DNA of 64,000 bases. It comes from Echinicola strongylocentroti. GTDB taxonomy: Bacteria; Bacteroidota; Bacteroidia; Cytophagales; Cyclobacteriaceae. Each line of letters begins with the position of its first letter. Within the stretch, counting starts at the first letter, position 1. Of the stretch, positions 35,804-45,538 are shown one piece after another. The notes under the pieces were generated by a model. It saw only the letters and a list, made by a program, of their open reading frames with translations, ran no database searches and was not told the DNA's origin. The stretch is taken from positions 1,633,501 to 1,697,500 of the forward strand of contig NZ_CP030041.1 in assembly GCF_003260975.1 (NCBI RefSeq), in the 5' to 3' direction. Made by a program: the position numbers and the translations under genes.

Positions 35804-36733
35804 ATGCCCGAGGTTAAACTCTTTGCCGGAACCAACACAAAAAAACTGGCAGACTCCATTGCAGGAAATTACGGACAAGAATTGGGAGCGATGACGCTTT
35901 CTAAGTTTAGCGATGGGGAAATGTCACCCAGCTTTGATGAATCCGTCAGGGGATGTCACGTGTTTTTGATCCAATCTACCAACCCCAATGCGGACAACCT
36001 ATTGGAGCTTTGCCTAATGATAGATGCCGCTAAACGAGCAAGTGCCTATAAGGTCTGCGCAGTGGTACCTTATTACGGATATGCGCGTCAGGACCGAAAA
36101 GACCGTCCACGTGTATCCATCGCGGCCAAGCTAATTGCCAATATGATCATGTCCGCAGGTGCTGACAGGATCATGACCTGTGACCTTCATGCAGGACAAA
36201 TCCAAGGATTTTTCGACATTCCTTTGGATCATTTGAATGGATCAGCTATTTTTGTGCCCTATTTGAAAAGCTTGGACTTGGGCGACAACCTGATCTTCGC
36301 TTCCCCTGATGTGGGAGGAGTGAGCAGGGCAAGGGCTTACGCCAAGCATTTCGAGGTAGACATGGTGGTCTGCGACAAGCACCGTAAACGTGCCAATGAG
36401 GTCGCTTCCATGCAAGTCATCGGGGAAGTAGAAGGGAAAGACGTAGTATTGGTAGATGACTTAGTGGACACCGCAGGAACGATGTGTAAGGCAGCCGAAA
36501 TCCTTCTTGACAAAGGAGCCAATTCTGTCAGGGCGATCGCAACACACGGTGTCTTGTCTGGAAAAGCCTATGAAAATATTGAGAATTCCAAATTGTCCGA
36601 ACTGGTCATTACCGATACCATTCCGATCAAAAAAGAGTCTTCAAAAATAAAAGTCATGACTGTGGCAGAATTATTTGCCAAAGCCATCCATGCAGTGACC
36701 GGAAATGATTCGATCAGTGCGCTATTTGTTTAG
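35804..36733 (+). CDS. prs: Ribose-phosphate pyrophosphokinase (PRPP synthase)
   Basis: A 309-residue enzyme that makes 5-phosphoribosyl 1-diphosphate from ribose 5-phosphate and ATP for nucleotide, His and Trp synthesis. The ATP-binding YYGYARQDRKDRPR (about 90-103), metal-site CDLHAGQIQGFF, and PRPP-binding VLVDDLVDTAGTM (about 216-228) are intact, and the length is typical. It is followed after 37 bp by rplY, probably on the same transcript. Confidence 0.97.
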   Translation: MPEVKLFAGTNTKKLADSIAGNYGQELGAMTLSKFSDGEMSPSFDESVRGCHVFLIQSTNPNADNLLELCLMIDAAKRASAYKVCAVVPYYGYARQDRKDRPRVSIAAKLIANMIMSAGADRIMTCDLHAGQIQGFFDIPLDHLNGSAIFVPYLKSLDLGDNLIFASPDVGGVSRARAYAKHFEVDMVVCDKHRKRANEVASMQVIGEVEGKDVVLVDDLVDTAGTMCKAAEILLDKGANSVRAIATHGVLSGKAYENIENSKLSELVITDTIPIKKESSKIKVMTVAELFAKAIHAVTGNDSISALFV

Positions 36734-36770
36734 CATTTCTTATTTATCACATATTTAATATACAAAAACT

Positions 36771-37361
36771 ATGAAATCGTTAGAGGTTATAGGGTTTAAA
36801 AGAGCAAATCTCGACAGTGCTAGCTTGACGGAAATCCGTGAAGAAGGAAATGTACCTTGCGTGGTTTACGGACCTGGGATCAAAGAGCAAATCCATTTCT
36901 ACGCTCCTGCTATCCTGTTCAGACCATTGCTTTACACTCCAGAAGTACATATGGTAGAGCTTAACATCGAAGGCTTCAAAGTAAAAACCATCCTTCGTGA
37001 AACTCAATTTCACCCAGTTAGTGATGTACTTCTTCACGCAGACTTCTTGGCCTATAGTGACAAGAAACCTATCAAAATGGACATCCCTGTGGACATCAAA
37101 GGTTCTGCACCTGGTATCCTAAAAGGTGGTAAGCTGGAAATGAAAACCAGAACACTTACTGTTAAAGGCCTTGCTAAAGACCTACCGGATAGCATCCCTG
37201 TTTTTATTGACAATCTTGAGCTTGGCAAATCTGTAAAAGTTCACGAAGTAAAAGCAGAAGGTTATGAAATCCTGACCAACCCAAGTGTATCTATTGCCAC
37301 TATCGGTATCCCAAGAGCACTTAGAGGTAAGAAAACCACAGAGGAAGAGGAAGAAGTATAA
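36771..37361 (+). CDS. rplY: 50S ribosomal protein L25 / Ctc form
   Basis: A 196-residue protein: an N-terminal L25 domain that binds 5S rRNA (about 1-92, with REEGNVPCVVYG) followed by the TL5/Ctc C-terminal beta domain (MDIPVDIKGSAPGILKGG onward) and an acidic tail. The longer CTC type is common outside gammaproteobacteria. It lies between prs and pth, a frequent bacterial order. A terminator follows at 37392. Confidence 0.95.
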   Translation: MKSLEVIGFKRANLDSASLTEIREEGNVPCVVYGPGIKEQIHFYAPAILFRPLLYTPEVHMVELNIEGFKVKTILRETQFHPVSDVLLHADFLAYSDKKPIKMDIPVDIKGSAPGILKGGKLEMKTRTLTVKGLAKDLPDSIPVFIDNLELGKSVKVHEVKAEGYEILTNPSVSIATIGIPRALRGKKTTEEEEEV

Positions 37362-37391
37362 GCCAACTCTTCTTTTAAAGAATAGATATTC

Positions 37392-37430
37392 AATCCTGCC
37401 ATCGCTTTGTGTTGGCAGGATTTTTATTTT
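37392..37430 (+). terminator. Rho-independent terminator after rplY
   Basis: AATCCTGCCA (37392-37401) pairs with TGGCAGGATT (37413-37422), followed by TTTATTTT. It ends 27 bp before pth, so pth either has its own promoter or depends on readthrough. Confidence 0.8.
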
Positions 37431-37456
37431 AGCTTTACTGATAGCCAAAACATATC

Positions 37457-38017
37457 ATGAAATACCTCATCGTCGGACTGGGAAATATCGGCCCAGAATA
37501 TGAACTTACTAGGCATAATATTGGATTTCTGACATTGGACAGGCTTGCAGACCAAGAAAATGCCCAATGGAAAAGCAACCGCCTTGCCTTTACCTCAGAG
37601 GTTAAATTCAAGGGAAGAACCCTTCACCTCATCAAACCAACCACTTATATGAACCTTAGTGGCAAAGCGATAAACTACTGGATGAAAGAGCTGAAAGTCC
37701 CCAAAGAAAACACACTGGTGATCGTCGATGACGTAGCCCTCCCCTTCGGGAAACTCCGACTAAGGGCAAAAGGATCCTCTGCTGGCCATAATGGGTTAAA
37801 AAACATCGAAGCCATGACAGGTGGCCAAAATTACCCCAGGCTACGTTTTGGTATCGGAGATGATTTCCCAAAAGGAAAGCAAATAGACTATGTACTGGGC
37901 AACTGGAGCCAACAGGAAATCAACGAGCTCCCCCTATTTATGGACAGATCGATAGAAATCATCAAAGGATTCTGCACCATCGGTATCAACATGACCATGA
38001 GCCAGTTCAATGATTAA
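37457..38017 (+). CDS. pth: Peptidyl-tRNA hydrolase
   Basis: A 186-residue enzyme that releases tRNA from stalled peptidyl-tRNA. Catalytic His is in TRHNIGF (about residue 20), substrate Asn in YMNLSGKA, catalytic Asp in [15 protein letters not shown], and Asn in [10 protein letters not shown]. All key residues are intact and the length is normal. AACCGGGTT directly follows its stop codon, resembling the ends of the repeat elements found elsewhere in the window. Confidence 0.96.
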   Translation: MKYLIVGLGNIGPEYELTRHNIGFLTLDRLADQENAQWKSNRLAFTSEVKFKGRTLHLIKPTTYMNLSGKAINYWMKELKVPKENTLVIVDDVALPFGKLRLRAKGSSAGHNGLKNIEAMTGGQNYPRLRFGIGDDFPKGKQIDYVLGNWSQQEINELPLFMDRSIEIIKGFCTIGINMTMSQFND

Positions 38018-38271
38018 ACCGGGTTCTAAGACGTTGAGAAAGTAACGTTAAGTAAGCTAACTTATCTGACAACCACATTAGGTACAATAGGGAAAGTGTC
38101 CAAAATCATTCCCTTCAGGCTGGCTAAAAGCCTAGCTCAACATCTCCCTCTAACCATACAAAAAAAGCCTCCAGAAGTTAGATGGGGTATGCATTGCCTA
38201 TTTATTTTGCGATACAGGTTCTGGCATGATAAAAAACCACGTGCTGGACACTTTCTAACATTACAACCTAA

Positions 38272-38440
38272 AACCGGAATATGCATTAGCCTATCTGTTG
38301 CGACCTGAAACTGCTTCAAAATCAGCCGTTTCACTTTAGTTTTCGGCATAACCGTAGCGGTGCTACGCTAATGCCGCCAAACTAACTGATTTTCTTGCAA
38401 TTTCAGCTCTCACTACGATTCCTAATGCATAATCCGGGTT
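38272..38440. repeat. MITE-like palindromic element, copy 2 (169 bp)
   Basis: It is near-identical to 21665-21835, with terminal inverted repeats AACCGGAATATGCATTAG / CTAATGCATAATCCGGGTT. The central hairpin is GGCAT...CGTAGC-GGT-GCTACG...ATGCC. It sits between pth and the thiamine-binding gene. Confidence 0.75.
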
Positions 38441-38465
38441 AAAACCTTCTAACTCTCCCCAAACC

Positions 38466-38759
38466 ATGAAAAGCATCAACCTAGGCCTACAAATCGTGCC
38501 AAAAAGCAGCTCACTAGACACCTATAGCTTGGTGGACAAGGCCATCGAAGTCATTAGTAACTCAGGCGTGAAATACGAGGTAACTCCATTCGAAACGGTC
38601 ATGGAAGGACCAGAAGAGCAGCTTATGGAAATTGCTAAAAACGCCCAGCAAGCGGTATTAGACGCAGGAGCTGATGAGGTATTGGTATATTACCGGCTTC
38701 AAATACGCAACTCAGGCGATGTCACCATGGGCGAAAAGACAGATAAGCATCGCCAATAA
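38466..38759 (+). CDS. MTH1187/YkoF-like thiamine-binding family protein
   Basis: A 97-residue cytoplasmic protein (PF01910-like). The pattern LGLQIVP at the start, then YEVTPFETVMEGP and ADEVLVYYRLQIR, matches the thiamine-binding/UPF0045 family with a ferredoxin-like fold. Some relatives bind thiamine or its phosphates; binding here is inferred only from similarity. It begins 26 bp after the MITE-like element, which may supply or separate its promoter. Confidence 0.8.
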   Translation: MKSINLGLQIVPKSSSLDTYSLVDKAIEVISNSGVKYEVTPFETVMEGPEEQLMEIAKNAQQAVLDAGADEVLVYYRLQIRNSGDVTMGEKTDKHRQ

Positions 38760-39256
38760 CCCACACAGCAACAACCTGAGTTGCATTCACAAAGCATCTT
38801 CGTACAGTATTTACAACACGAACAGCGAGGAAATTTGGCAAAACAACCCTGTATCCAAAGAAAACATCACCCCTCTCAATTGTCACTACGTTCGTATGAC
38901 AGATTGGTAATCGTTTTTATTATCGGGCTCAGGTTAACAGGGTTGGTACCCAAAGGCCCTCATTTCTTCTACCCTTCACTTTTTCTGAATGGGGAATCAT
39001 ACTCTTTCATGGTATATTCTACTTATCACAAGTAGATTTTTCTATTTATTACAAACAATTATTTAAATCAATCAATTTTGCGTACATCTGCGTATGCAAG
39101 TGTTGCTCCATGGCACTATACTTGTTTACAAATCACCTAAATAGAACACGAAGAACATTCCATGCACAATTATACCTGGCCAGGTAGTTGGATCACGGAG
39201 GCTTAACAGCCCTCACTTCATTATTCTAATCAAAAGACATTAATCGCTTCTAAATC
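38760..39256. other. 497-bp spacer, no gene recognised
   Basis: Short frames here have no domain-like character. AT-rich DNA at 39030-39090 probably contains the promoter of the following two-gene operon, but no exact TAnnTTTG box is evident. Confidence 0.5.
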
Positions 39257-40426
39257 ATGAAGAAATTTACTATTATATTTCTACTGGGATTGGTATGCAC
39301 ATATCAATTTGCAGTGGGACAGATAAAGTCAGTCCACTACGATGTGGTGCGTAATCAAATCAATGAAGGGAACCCGCTCCCTTCGGAGGAAATCTTTTAT
39401 ATCAAAGGCATCATACCCGATGGCATATCCTATATAGAAGGCAAGGTATATCCTTCTTCCAAAAACCTAGACAAAGCAGAGACATACACTTGGAAACAAC
39501 CTTTTAGTTTTGAGGTCAACCAATACGAAATCCTGGTCTCTGACCCTTTGAGAAGCAGTGACAAGTACACCATCGAACTCTATTATTACCAGAAGGCTGA
39601 CGAAAAGCAAATGGAAGCACTCAAGTCATCCATAAACCATAATATTGAAGCTTATCTCAAAGCCAACATGGAGATTTCGAAAGGGAAAATCCATTCATAC
39701 AACAGCGACAAAGTCATCATGGCACAGCTCAACAAAATCGTTGAAGATGGCATCCAAAACTACAGTCATTTTATTCATCAGGATTTTAGCGGATTCAGCG
39801 ACATCATAAAACAAAAACTGGAGCAACGCGATGAAATCAAGCTCAAAAAGGCCCGTTTCAACATTCTCGGGAGAAAAAAGGAAAATGTAGACAATGAGCG
39901 GGCAGTATATGCTTTTCAATACATTGATGAACTTATCTCTACTGTGCAAAACGAAGCCGACCAATACTTGGCCGACAATATGTTTGCACTTGTCGACATC
40001 AGAAAGCTTCAATCTTACCCTACCATCAAAAAGCCTTCTAGCATCCCTTTAAATTTCGGCTATGGTGGCTTTGCCATGAAACGCTCCTTTGCCAGCACCG
40101 AATATTTTAATGGCATGTACGCAGGCATTTCTGTACCGCTGGGAAATAAAGCCTTTACTAAATTCCTTGGAAACGCTTCATTTTCGGCAGGGGTGTTCCT
40201 TGAAAACTTTGAATCCAAAAATGGAACCAAGCTATCAGGACCGCTCGTGAACTTACCGATCTATGCTGGATTGGGATACAAGATATTCCGAGTTTTCCGC
40301 TTCAACGCTGGACTAGTAGCCATCTCCACCGAAAACGCAGGAGAAACCATTGATAAATTCAACCTACAGCCTTATGCAGGCTTTAGCTTAGAGTTTAACA
40401 TCTGGTTGGGACTGAACAACAAATAA
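39257..40426 (+). CDS. Hypothetical exported protein with C-terminal beta-rich domain
   Basis: Not a family I can name. It has 389 residues: a signal peptide (MKKFTIIFLLGLVCTYQFAVGQ), a beta-type region to about 110, a helical charged section (about 115-255), and a C-terminal half with alternating strands (LNFGYGGFAMKRSF, MYAGISVPLG, LQPYAGFSLEFNIWLG) that looks like a small outer membrane barrel. It precedes the OmpA-like gene by 12 bp, so the two are almost certainly co-transcribed and may form one envelope complex. Confidence 0.7.
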   Translation: MKKFTIIFLLGLVCTYQFAVGQIKSVHYDVVRNQINEGNPLPSEEIFYIKGIIPDGISYIEGKVYPSSKNLDKAETYTWKQPFSFEVNQYEILVSDPLRSSDKYTIELYYYQKADEKQMEALKSSINHNIEAYLKANMEISKGKIHSYNSDKVIMAQLNKIVEDGIQNYSHFIHQDFSGFSDIIKQKLEQRDEIKLKKARFNILGRKKENVDNERAVYAFQYIDELISTVQNEADQYLADNMFALVDIRKLQSYPTIKKPSSIPLNFGYGGFAMKRSFASTEYFNGMYAGISVPLGNKAFTKFLGNASFSAGVFLENFESKNGTKLSGPLVNLPIYAGLGYKIFRVFRFNAGLVAISTENAGETIDKFNLQPYAGFSLEFNIWLGLNNK

Positions 40427-40438
40427 TCTGAAGCCACT

Positions 40439-42868
40439 ATGAAACGAATTATATTAGTACTGTTTATCCTCTTGGCAGGCCATTTCGCTCATGCCCAGCA
40501 GGTAAACTATAACTGGCGTATAGGGGTCAGCGGTGGCTTTACCAACTACTACGGCGACCTTAGCCCCTATCCTGTAGAGGGTATTGGTGACTTTTCCAAT
40601 GCCCTGAAACTCTTCACCTATAACAAGAACTACTCGGAAGATCTTTCGGGCCAGATATCTCTGGAAAGAAGACTTACTCCTACCACTGGAATCAAGGTAC
40701 ATTATGGCCAGTATCACTTTGGTATGAGCGACCGTTTTATGACACCCAGTGGAAAATTACTGGAAGACATGCCTCATTTTGATAGAGCCCTGAATTTCCG
40801 TAACTCCATGGAGGATGTGGGGATTTCTTTGGTCCTTAAAGCGGACAATGGCAAATTCCTGTCAGAAAAATCATTTATCGCGCCCTACCTTACCTTGGGT
40901 GGTGGATGGATGTGGTACGATGTAAAAGGAGACCTTCTCGATGCTGATGGCAACACATACAATTACAGTGCTTCCCCGGTAATGCTGGACGGAACTTACG
41001 AGACTGTTCTCTCTACTGTAGAAACTGAAGCCAAAGGCAAATACGAAACCCAGGGGCTATATGCATCCCTCGGGATAGGGTTCAGAATAAGACTGGGTAA
41101 TAAACTGGAGCTATTTGCACAAAGCACCTTTAACCACACCTTCACTGATTACCTAGACGATGTCAGTGGCCTCTATAAGCAGGATTATCCTAGTGAATTC
41201 GAGGCCTATGCGGCCAAACCGGGAACAAATACCGTAAATACAGAAACTCCCTATCGAGGCAGCAAGCACAAAAACAAGGACTGGTTTATCTATCACGGTG
41301 CTGGCATAAAGTTCAGTTTTGGATCTGCCAAAAGTCATTTCAGGGCACCTCAAGTGACTTCATCTTACAATACAACTCCACCGGTAGCCATTGCTAAAAC
41401 TACACCAAAACAAATCGTAGACGAGGAGGAATCTCCCACCCTCCCAATAGAGGGCAAAAAAGCCAAAGACTATTACGGGCCTTCAGTGGTCAATAATTAC
41501 TATTTCCTTAATGGAGGAATACCTCCTTACTGGAACCAATTAAAGCGACAAGTAGCCACATTGTCCATAGATCTTGAGATGATGGACCAACAATTGTCAC
41601 TAGACAGCATACGCAATAAAAAGGCAATTATTGATAAAAACCTCAGAAAATTCAAGTTGGATTCTGCCCAAATCCAATCCGACAGCACCTTGACCGAGGT
41701 AGACAAGCTAAAGGCATTAAAGGAATTGGAGTACTTCCAAAACTTAGATATGACAAAAAAGGAAAGTCTTGAAAACCAAGCTACCGCTATCCAGCAAAAA
41801 ATCAACGATCTGGAACAACAAAGAGAAAGCATTGGAATGGGCGCTGCCAGTGATTCTCTAGCTTACCAGGATCACTTATCATCATTGGCTTACCAAAGAG
41901 GCTTAATGACCGAGGGAGGGAACCCCTACTCCATGATGTCGCCGTATGTGCAGTCTGACAGTACCAATTCACCCCCCTCTGCACCAACTGCCCAAGAAGC
42001 TTATATTCCTATGGCTTCCACTCGTATAGCAGAACCGGAAGAAATAGAGGAGGAGGAAATAGAGGGAAACGTCGTCACTACCACCGCCTCTGAGCCCCAG
42101 TATGTATATATCCAGCCAGGAGAAGAGATACAAGGCACCACCACTATACAAACGTCTGTACCTGTTGCTGATTACCAAGAGGAAAAGCAAAAAAGTAGCT
42201 GGATCCCCATTCCCATTATCTTTGGGGGGAATAAAAACAAGAACACAAAAGCAAAAACAAACGAAGAAGATATGGTCAGCACTTCTACAGAATTGACCGA
42301 CCCTTCAACACCGTGGTATGAAAACATCACAGAAGAGGAATATAAAAAATATTATTTACCGGGAGCGATACTAGGATTGACCACTGCTGGTGTCTTCATT
42401 GGCGCTGACAGTCCAGAAGCCACTATTCTTGGAAAATCGGTCAATAACTCTCCCGCTATCACCGCTCTTCCCCAAGAAGCAAGCAGTCGTGTGGACACCG
42501 TTTATATCAAAGGAAAGAATACCACCAAACTGCTTTCCTCAAGGACAGAGATATACTTTGAACTAAACAAAAAAACAGTCAGTGACTCTGAAAAAAGAAA
42601 ACTGAAAAGTTATGTTGACTTTCTTAACACAAAACCAGAAAGCAAAATCAACCTAGAAGGATTTGCCGATAATACGGGCAATATCAGTTATAACCTCCAA
42701 CTGATCAAAGAACGTACCGAGGCAGTTAAAAATGTTTTGGTCAAGGAGTTTGATATTCCCCCCAGTAGGGTAAAAACCAATATAGGGGGGCAGATTTTAC
42801 GGAACCCCATCAAAAAAGAACCTAATCAATCTGATAGGAGAGTAGAAGTGTCGCTTATTTTCGAATAA
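40439..42868 (+). CDS. OmpA family protein with N-terminal barrel and coiled coil
   Basis: An 809-residue protein. A signal peptide (ending AHAQ) leads into a beta-barrel-like domain (about 20-300, starting with GGFTNYYGDLSPYPV, similar to DUF6089-type barrels). A long Gln/Glu-rich coiled coil (about 365-465), a Ser/Pro/Glu linker and a lone hydrophobic stretch (LPGAILGLTTAGVFIGA, about 640-660) follow. The C-terminal OmpA/MotB peptidoglycan-binding domain (about 700-809) has EGFADNTGNISYNLQLIKERTEAV and the closing SDRRVEV. It probably links the outer membrane to the cell wall. Its upstream partner is the preceding exported protein, and it ends at a strong terminator. Confidence 0.82.
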   Translation: MKRIILVLFILLAGHFAHAQQVNYNWRIGVSGGFTNYYGDLSPYPVEGIGDFSNALKLFTYNKNYSEDLSGQISLERRLTPTTGIKVHYGQYHFGMSDRFMTPSGKLLEDMPHFDRALNFRNSMEDVGISLVLKADNGKFLSEKSFIAPYLTLGGGWMWYDVKGDLLDADGNTYNYSASPVMLDGTYETVLSTVETEAKGKYETQGLYASLGIGFRIRLGNKLELFAQSTFNHTFTDYLDDVSGLYKQDYPSEFEAYAAKPGTNTVNTETPYRGSKHKNKDWFIYHGAGIKFSFGSAKSHFRAPQVTSSYNTTPPVAIAKTTPKQIVDEEESPTLPIEGKKAKDYYGPSVVNNYYFLNGGIPPYWNQLKRQVATLSIDLEMMDQQLSLDSIRNKKAIIDKNLRKFKLDSAQIQSDSTLTEVDKLKALKELEYFQNLDMTKKESLENQATAIQQKINDLEQQRESIGMGAASDSLAYQDHLSSLAYQRGLMTEGGNPYSMMSPYVQSDSTNSPPSAPTAQEAYIPMASTRIAEPEEIEEEEIEGNVVTTTASEPQYVYIQPGEEIQGTTTIQTSVPVADYQEEKQKSSWIPIPIIFGGNKNKNTKAKTNEEDMVSTSTELTDPSTPWYENITEEEYKKYYLPGAILGLTTAGVFIGADSPEATILGKSVNNSPAITALPQEASSRVDTVYIKGKNTTKLLSSRTEIYFELNKKTVSDSEKRKLKSYVDFLNTKPESKINLEGFADNTGNISYNLQLIKERTEAVKNVLVKEFDIPPSRVKTNIGGQILRNPIKKEPNQSDRRVEVSLIFE

Positions 42869-42882
42869 GCAGTTAGTGGTTG

Positions 42883-42920
42883 ACCGGAGCCTTAATTATA
42901 GAGGCTCCGGTTTTTTTTTT
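42883..42920 (+). terminator. Rho-independent terminator after the OmpA-like gene
   Basis: ACCGGAGCCT (42883-42892) pairs with AGGCTCCGGT (42902-42911) and is followed by nine Ts. The remaining spacer to 43181 holds only a small CCTCCCCT/AGGGGAGG hairpin near 43060. Confidence 0.9.
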
Positions 42921-43181
42921 AGATTGCTCCAAAAGGCTGTACTTCCCTGATTAGTGTTGACCGGATTAATATTAGTTTTCATTGTCAATTATTGTAACCG
43001 CTAGTCATTTACTAAAATCCTATTGTGTTTCTCTTTGCTCCAAAATAACCCCACCTAACCTCCCCTAAAAGGGGAGGATTGTCTCAATACAATGTACAGG
43101 CTTCTTTTCTCTTTCTTCTTGGCTCTCATATCTCAAGACTCACATCTAGCTAATTGAGACGGACTGCCATCAAACTCCTTA

Positions 43182-44444
43182 TCAATACCCATACTTTTTG
43201 CCCCACAACCGTTGAAGGTTTTTACGAAGGTCATTTTCCCTTGCATTTTTACCGGGTTCATAGAGCTTTTTACCCTTCAGCTTATCCGGCATAAACTCCT
43301 CCTCCACAAAACTCCCCGGATAATCATGGGCGTATTTATACCCCTTGCCATAGTTCAGGTCTTTCATCAGCTTGGTTGGCGCATTACGTAGGTGAATGGG
43401 AACCGGAAGATCTCCTTCTTGACGTACAATGGCTTGAGCTTCATTGATGGCCATATAGCTGGCATTGCTTTTGGCCGAACTGGCCAAGTAAGTCACACAC
43501 TGTGAAAGTATAATCCTCGCCTCGGGATAGCCGATGATCTTCACCGCATCAAAACACTGCGTCGCCAATAAAAGGGCATTTGGATTGGCATTCCCGATAT
43601 CTTCCGAAGCCAGTATCACCAGCCTTCTGGCTATAAACTTCACATCTTCGCCTCCCTCAATCATCCGCGCCAACCAGTATACCGCCGCATTGGGATCAGA
43701 TCCTCTGATGGACTTGATAAAAGCCGAAATAATATCATAGTGCTGCTCGCCAGATTTGTCATACATCGCCACCTTCTGCTGAGCTATCTCCGTTACTTTT
43801 TCATTGGTAATGACGATGGGGTCATCTGGAATGGCATTTACTACTATCTCAAATAGGTTCAGTAATTTCCTGCCGTCACCTCCCGACAAGCGCAACAGTG
43901 CCTCAGACTCCTTCAAGTCTATATTTTTAGTTTTTATCAGCACATCATTTTCCATGGCCTGACGGACCATGGCCTCCAGCCCTTCTTTTTCCAAATGGTT
44001 TAGTGTAAATACCTGACATCGGGAAAGCAATGCGGCATTGACCTCAAAGGAAGGGTTTTCGGTAGTCGCCCCGATCAAGCGAATATGCCCTTTTTCCACA
44101 GCCCCCAAAAGTGCATCTTGCTGGCCTTTGTTAAAACGGTGGATCTCGTCGATGAACAAAACTACTCCTTGCTGGAAGCGGGCTTTTTCGATCACTTGAC
44201 GAATGTCCTTCACGCCTGAGCTGATGGCACTAAGGGTATAAAAAGGAGCCTTCACCTCATTGGCAATGATATTGGCAATGGTGGTCTTCCCTACACCCGG
44301 AGGTCCCCAGAGAATCAGCGAGGGCACTGTACCTGACCTGATGGCCCGGTACAAAAATGTCCCTTCTTTGCTCAAATGCTCCTGGCCTATCAATTCTTCC
44401 AGCTTTACCGGCCTCATCCGCTCTGCTAATGGCTCTTGACTCAT
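43182..44444 (-). CDS. rarA: Replication-associated recombination protein A (MgsA/RarA)
   Basis: A 420-residue AAA+ ATPase acting at stalled replication forks, related to clamp-loader subunits. Walker [10 protein letters not shown] (about 46-54), Walker [10 protein letters not shown], sensor [10 protein letters not shown] and arginine finger SRCQVF are intact. The C-terminal tetramerisation domain shows [20 protein letters not shown]. Length is typical. The upstream spacer has degenerate ATTGGTTA-type repeats. Confidence 0.95.
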   Translation of the reverse strand: MSQEPLAERMRPVKLEELIGQEHLSKEGTFLYRAIRSGTVPSLILWGPPGVGKTTIANIIANEVKAPFYTLSAISSGVKDIRQVIEKARFQQGVVLFIDEIHRFNKGQQDALLGAVEKGHIRLIGATTENPSFEVNAALLSRCQVFTLNHLEKEGLEAMVRQAMENDVLIKTKNIDLKESEALLRLSGGDGRKLLNLFEIVVNAIPDDPIVITNEKVTEIAQQKVAMYDKSGEQHYDIISAFIKSIRGSDPNAAVYWLARMIEGGEDVKFIARRLVILASEDIGNANPNALLLATQCFDAVKIIGYPEARIILSQCVTYLASSAKSNASYMAINEAQAIVRQEGDLPVPIHLRNAPTKLMKDLNYGKGYKYAHDYPGSFVEEEFMPDKLKGKKLYEPGKNARENDLRKNLQRLWGKKYGY

Positions 44445-44533
44445 GTATTGATTATTGGATTATTTAGTTATTGGTTGTTTCTATTAATGTCCATCGTCAA
44501 CCGTCGACAGTCAACGGCATTCAACTTCATGCC

Positions 44534-45536
44534 TTATAGCTTCGCTTTCATCATTTGTAGATGATCATCGGTAAAGTCCAAGTGCGTCACAAATCGCACC
44601 ATATCTTCACCAAACGAAACCGCTTTTATGCCCATACCATCAAGCCTGACCAGCATCTCTTTTGGGCTGATCCCCTCTAGCCTGACAATGACAATATTCG
44701 TCGGCACTGGAAACACCTCCGCCACATGGGGCTGAGTACTCAAGAGGTTGGCCACTGCTTTGGCACGTCGGTGATCATCCACCAAGCGGCCCAAGTGATG
44801 CTCTAAGGCATAAATTCCCGCTGCAGCCATAAATCCAACTTGCCTCATTCCTCCCCCATCGATTTCCGGATCCTTCTGGCATGATGAATCGTTTCCTTAT
44901 CACCGATCAGCACAGACCCGACAGGGCTGCCCAGCCCCTTGCTCAGGCAAACAGATATCGTATCAAAAACATTTCCCCAATCTTCAGCTTTTTCCCCAGT
45001 GGCCACAAGCGCATTAAAAATTCGCGCACCATCCAGGTGCAGCTTTAGCTGATGTGCTTGGCAAACCTGCTGGATCGCTTTTACTTCCTCAAGGGTATAT
45101 ACACTGCCTCCCCCTTGTTCATGGTGTTTTCTAGGGAAACCAATGTCGTCATGGGCGCATGCACATCGTCCGGCTGGACAGCTTTCTCAATCGCCTCTGA
45201 TGACAACTTACCGTATTCTCCATCCAACAGCCGCACGGAGGCCATGGCATTGGCCATGATGCCACCGCCTTCATAAAGGTAAATATGCGAGTCCTTGTGA
45301 CAGATGACTTCCTTATGCTGTCCAGCGTGCAGCTTTATCGCAATTTGATTGGACATCGTGCCTGATGGACAAAACATGGCAGCTTCCATTCCAAACATAT
45401 CCGACATTCTTTTTTCTAAAAGCCGTACTGTGGGATCTTCTCCTAGCACATCATCCCCTACTTCGGCTGCCCACATTGCTTCCAACATTCCTTTGGTGGG
45501 CTTGGTCACTGTATCGCTTCTAAGGTCTATGATCAT
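44534..45536 (-). pseudogene. ltaE: Low-specificity threonine aldolase, broken by two G-run frameshifts
   Basis: Three frames together give a full PLP-dependent threonine aldolase (threonine to glycine and acetaldehyde). The first part (from 45536) has IDLRSDTVTKPT, the middle is in another frame with LHLDGARIFNA and the PLP lysine in SVCLSKGLGSPVGS, and the last part has GGGMRQVGFMAAAGIYALEHH. Breaks are at GGGGG runs 45110-45114 and 44853-44857; one extra G at each restores a protein of about 334 residues, the normal length. It is 2 bp downstream of the GDPD gene. All sequence outside the two runs looks intact, so sequencing error is a serious alternative to gene loss. Confidence 0.8.
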
Positions 45537-45538
45537 GG

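Noticed and set aside
38674..39035. Plus-strand frames after the thiamine-binding gene
   Set aside because: They overlap its end in another frame and show no conserved character; treated as spacer.
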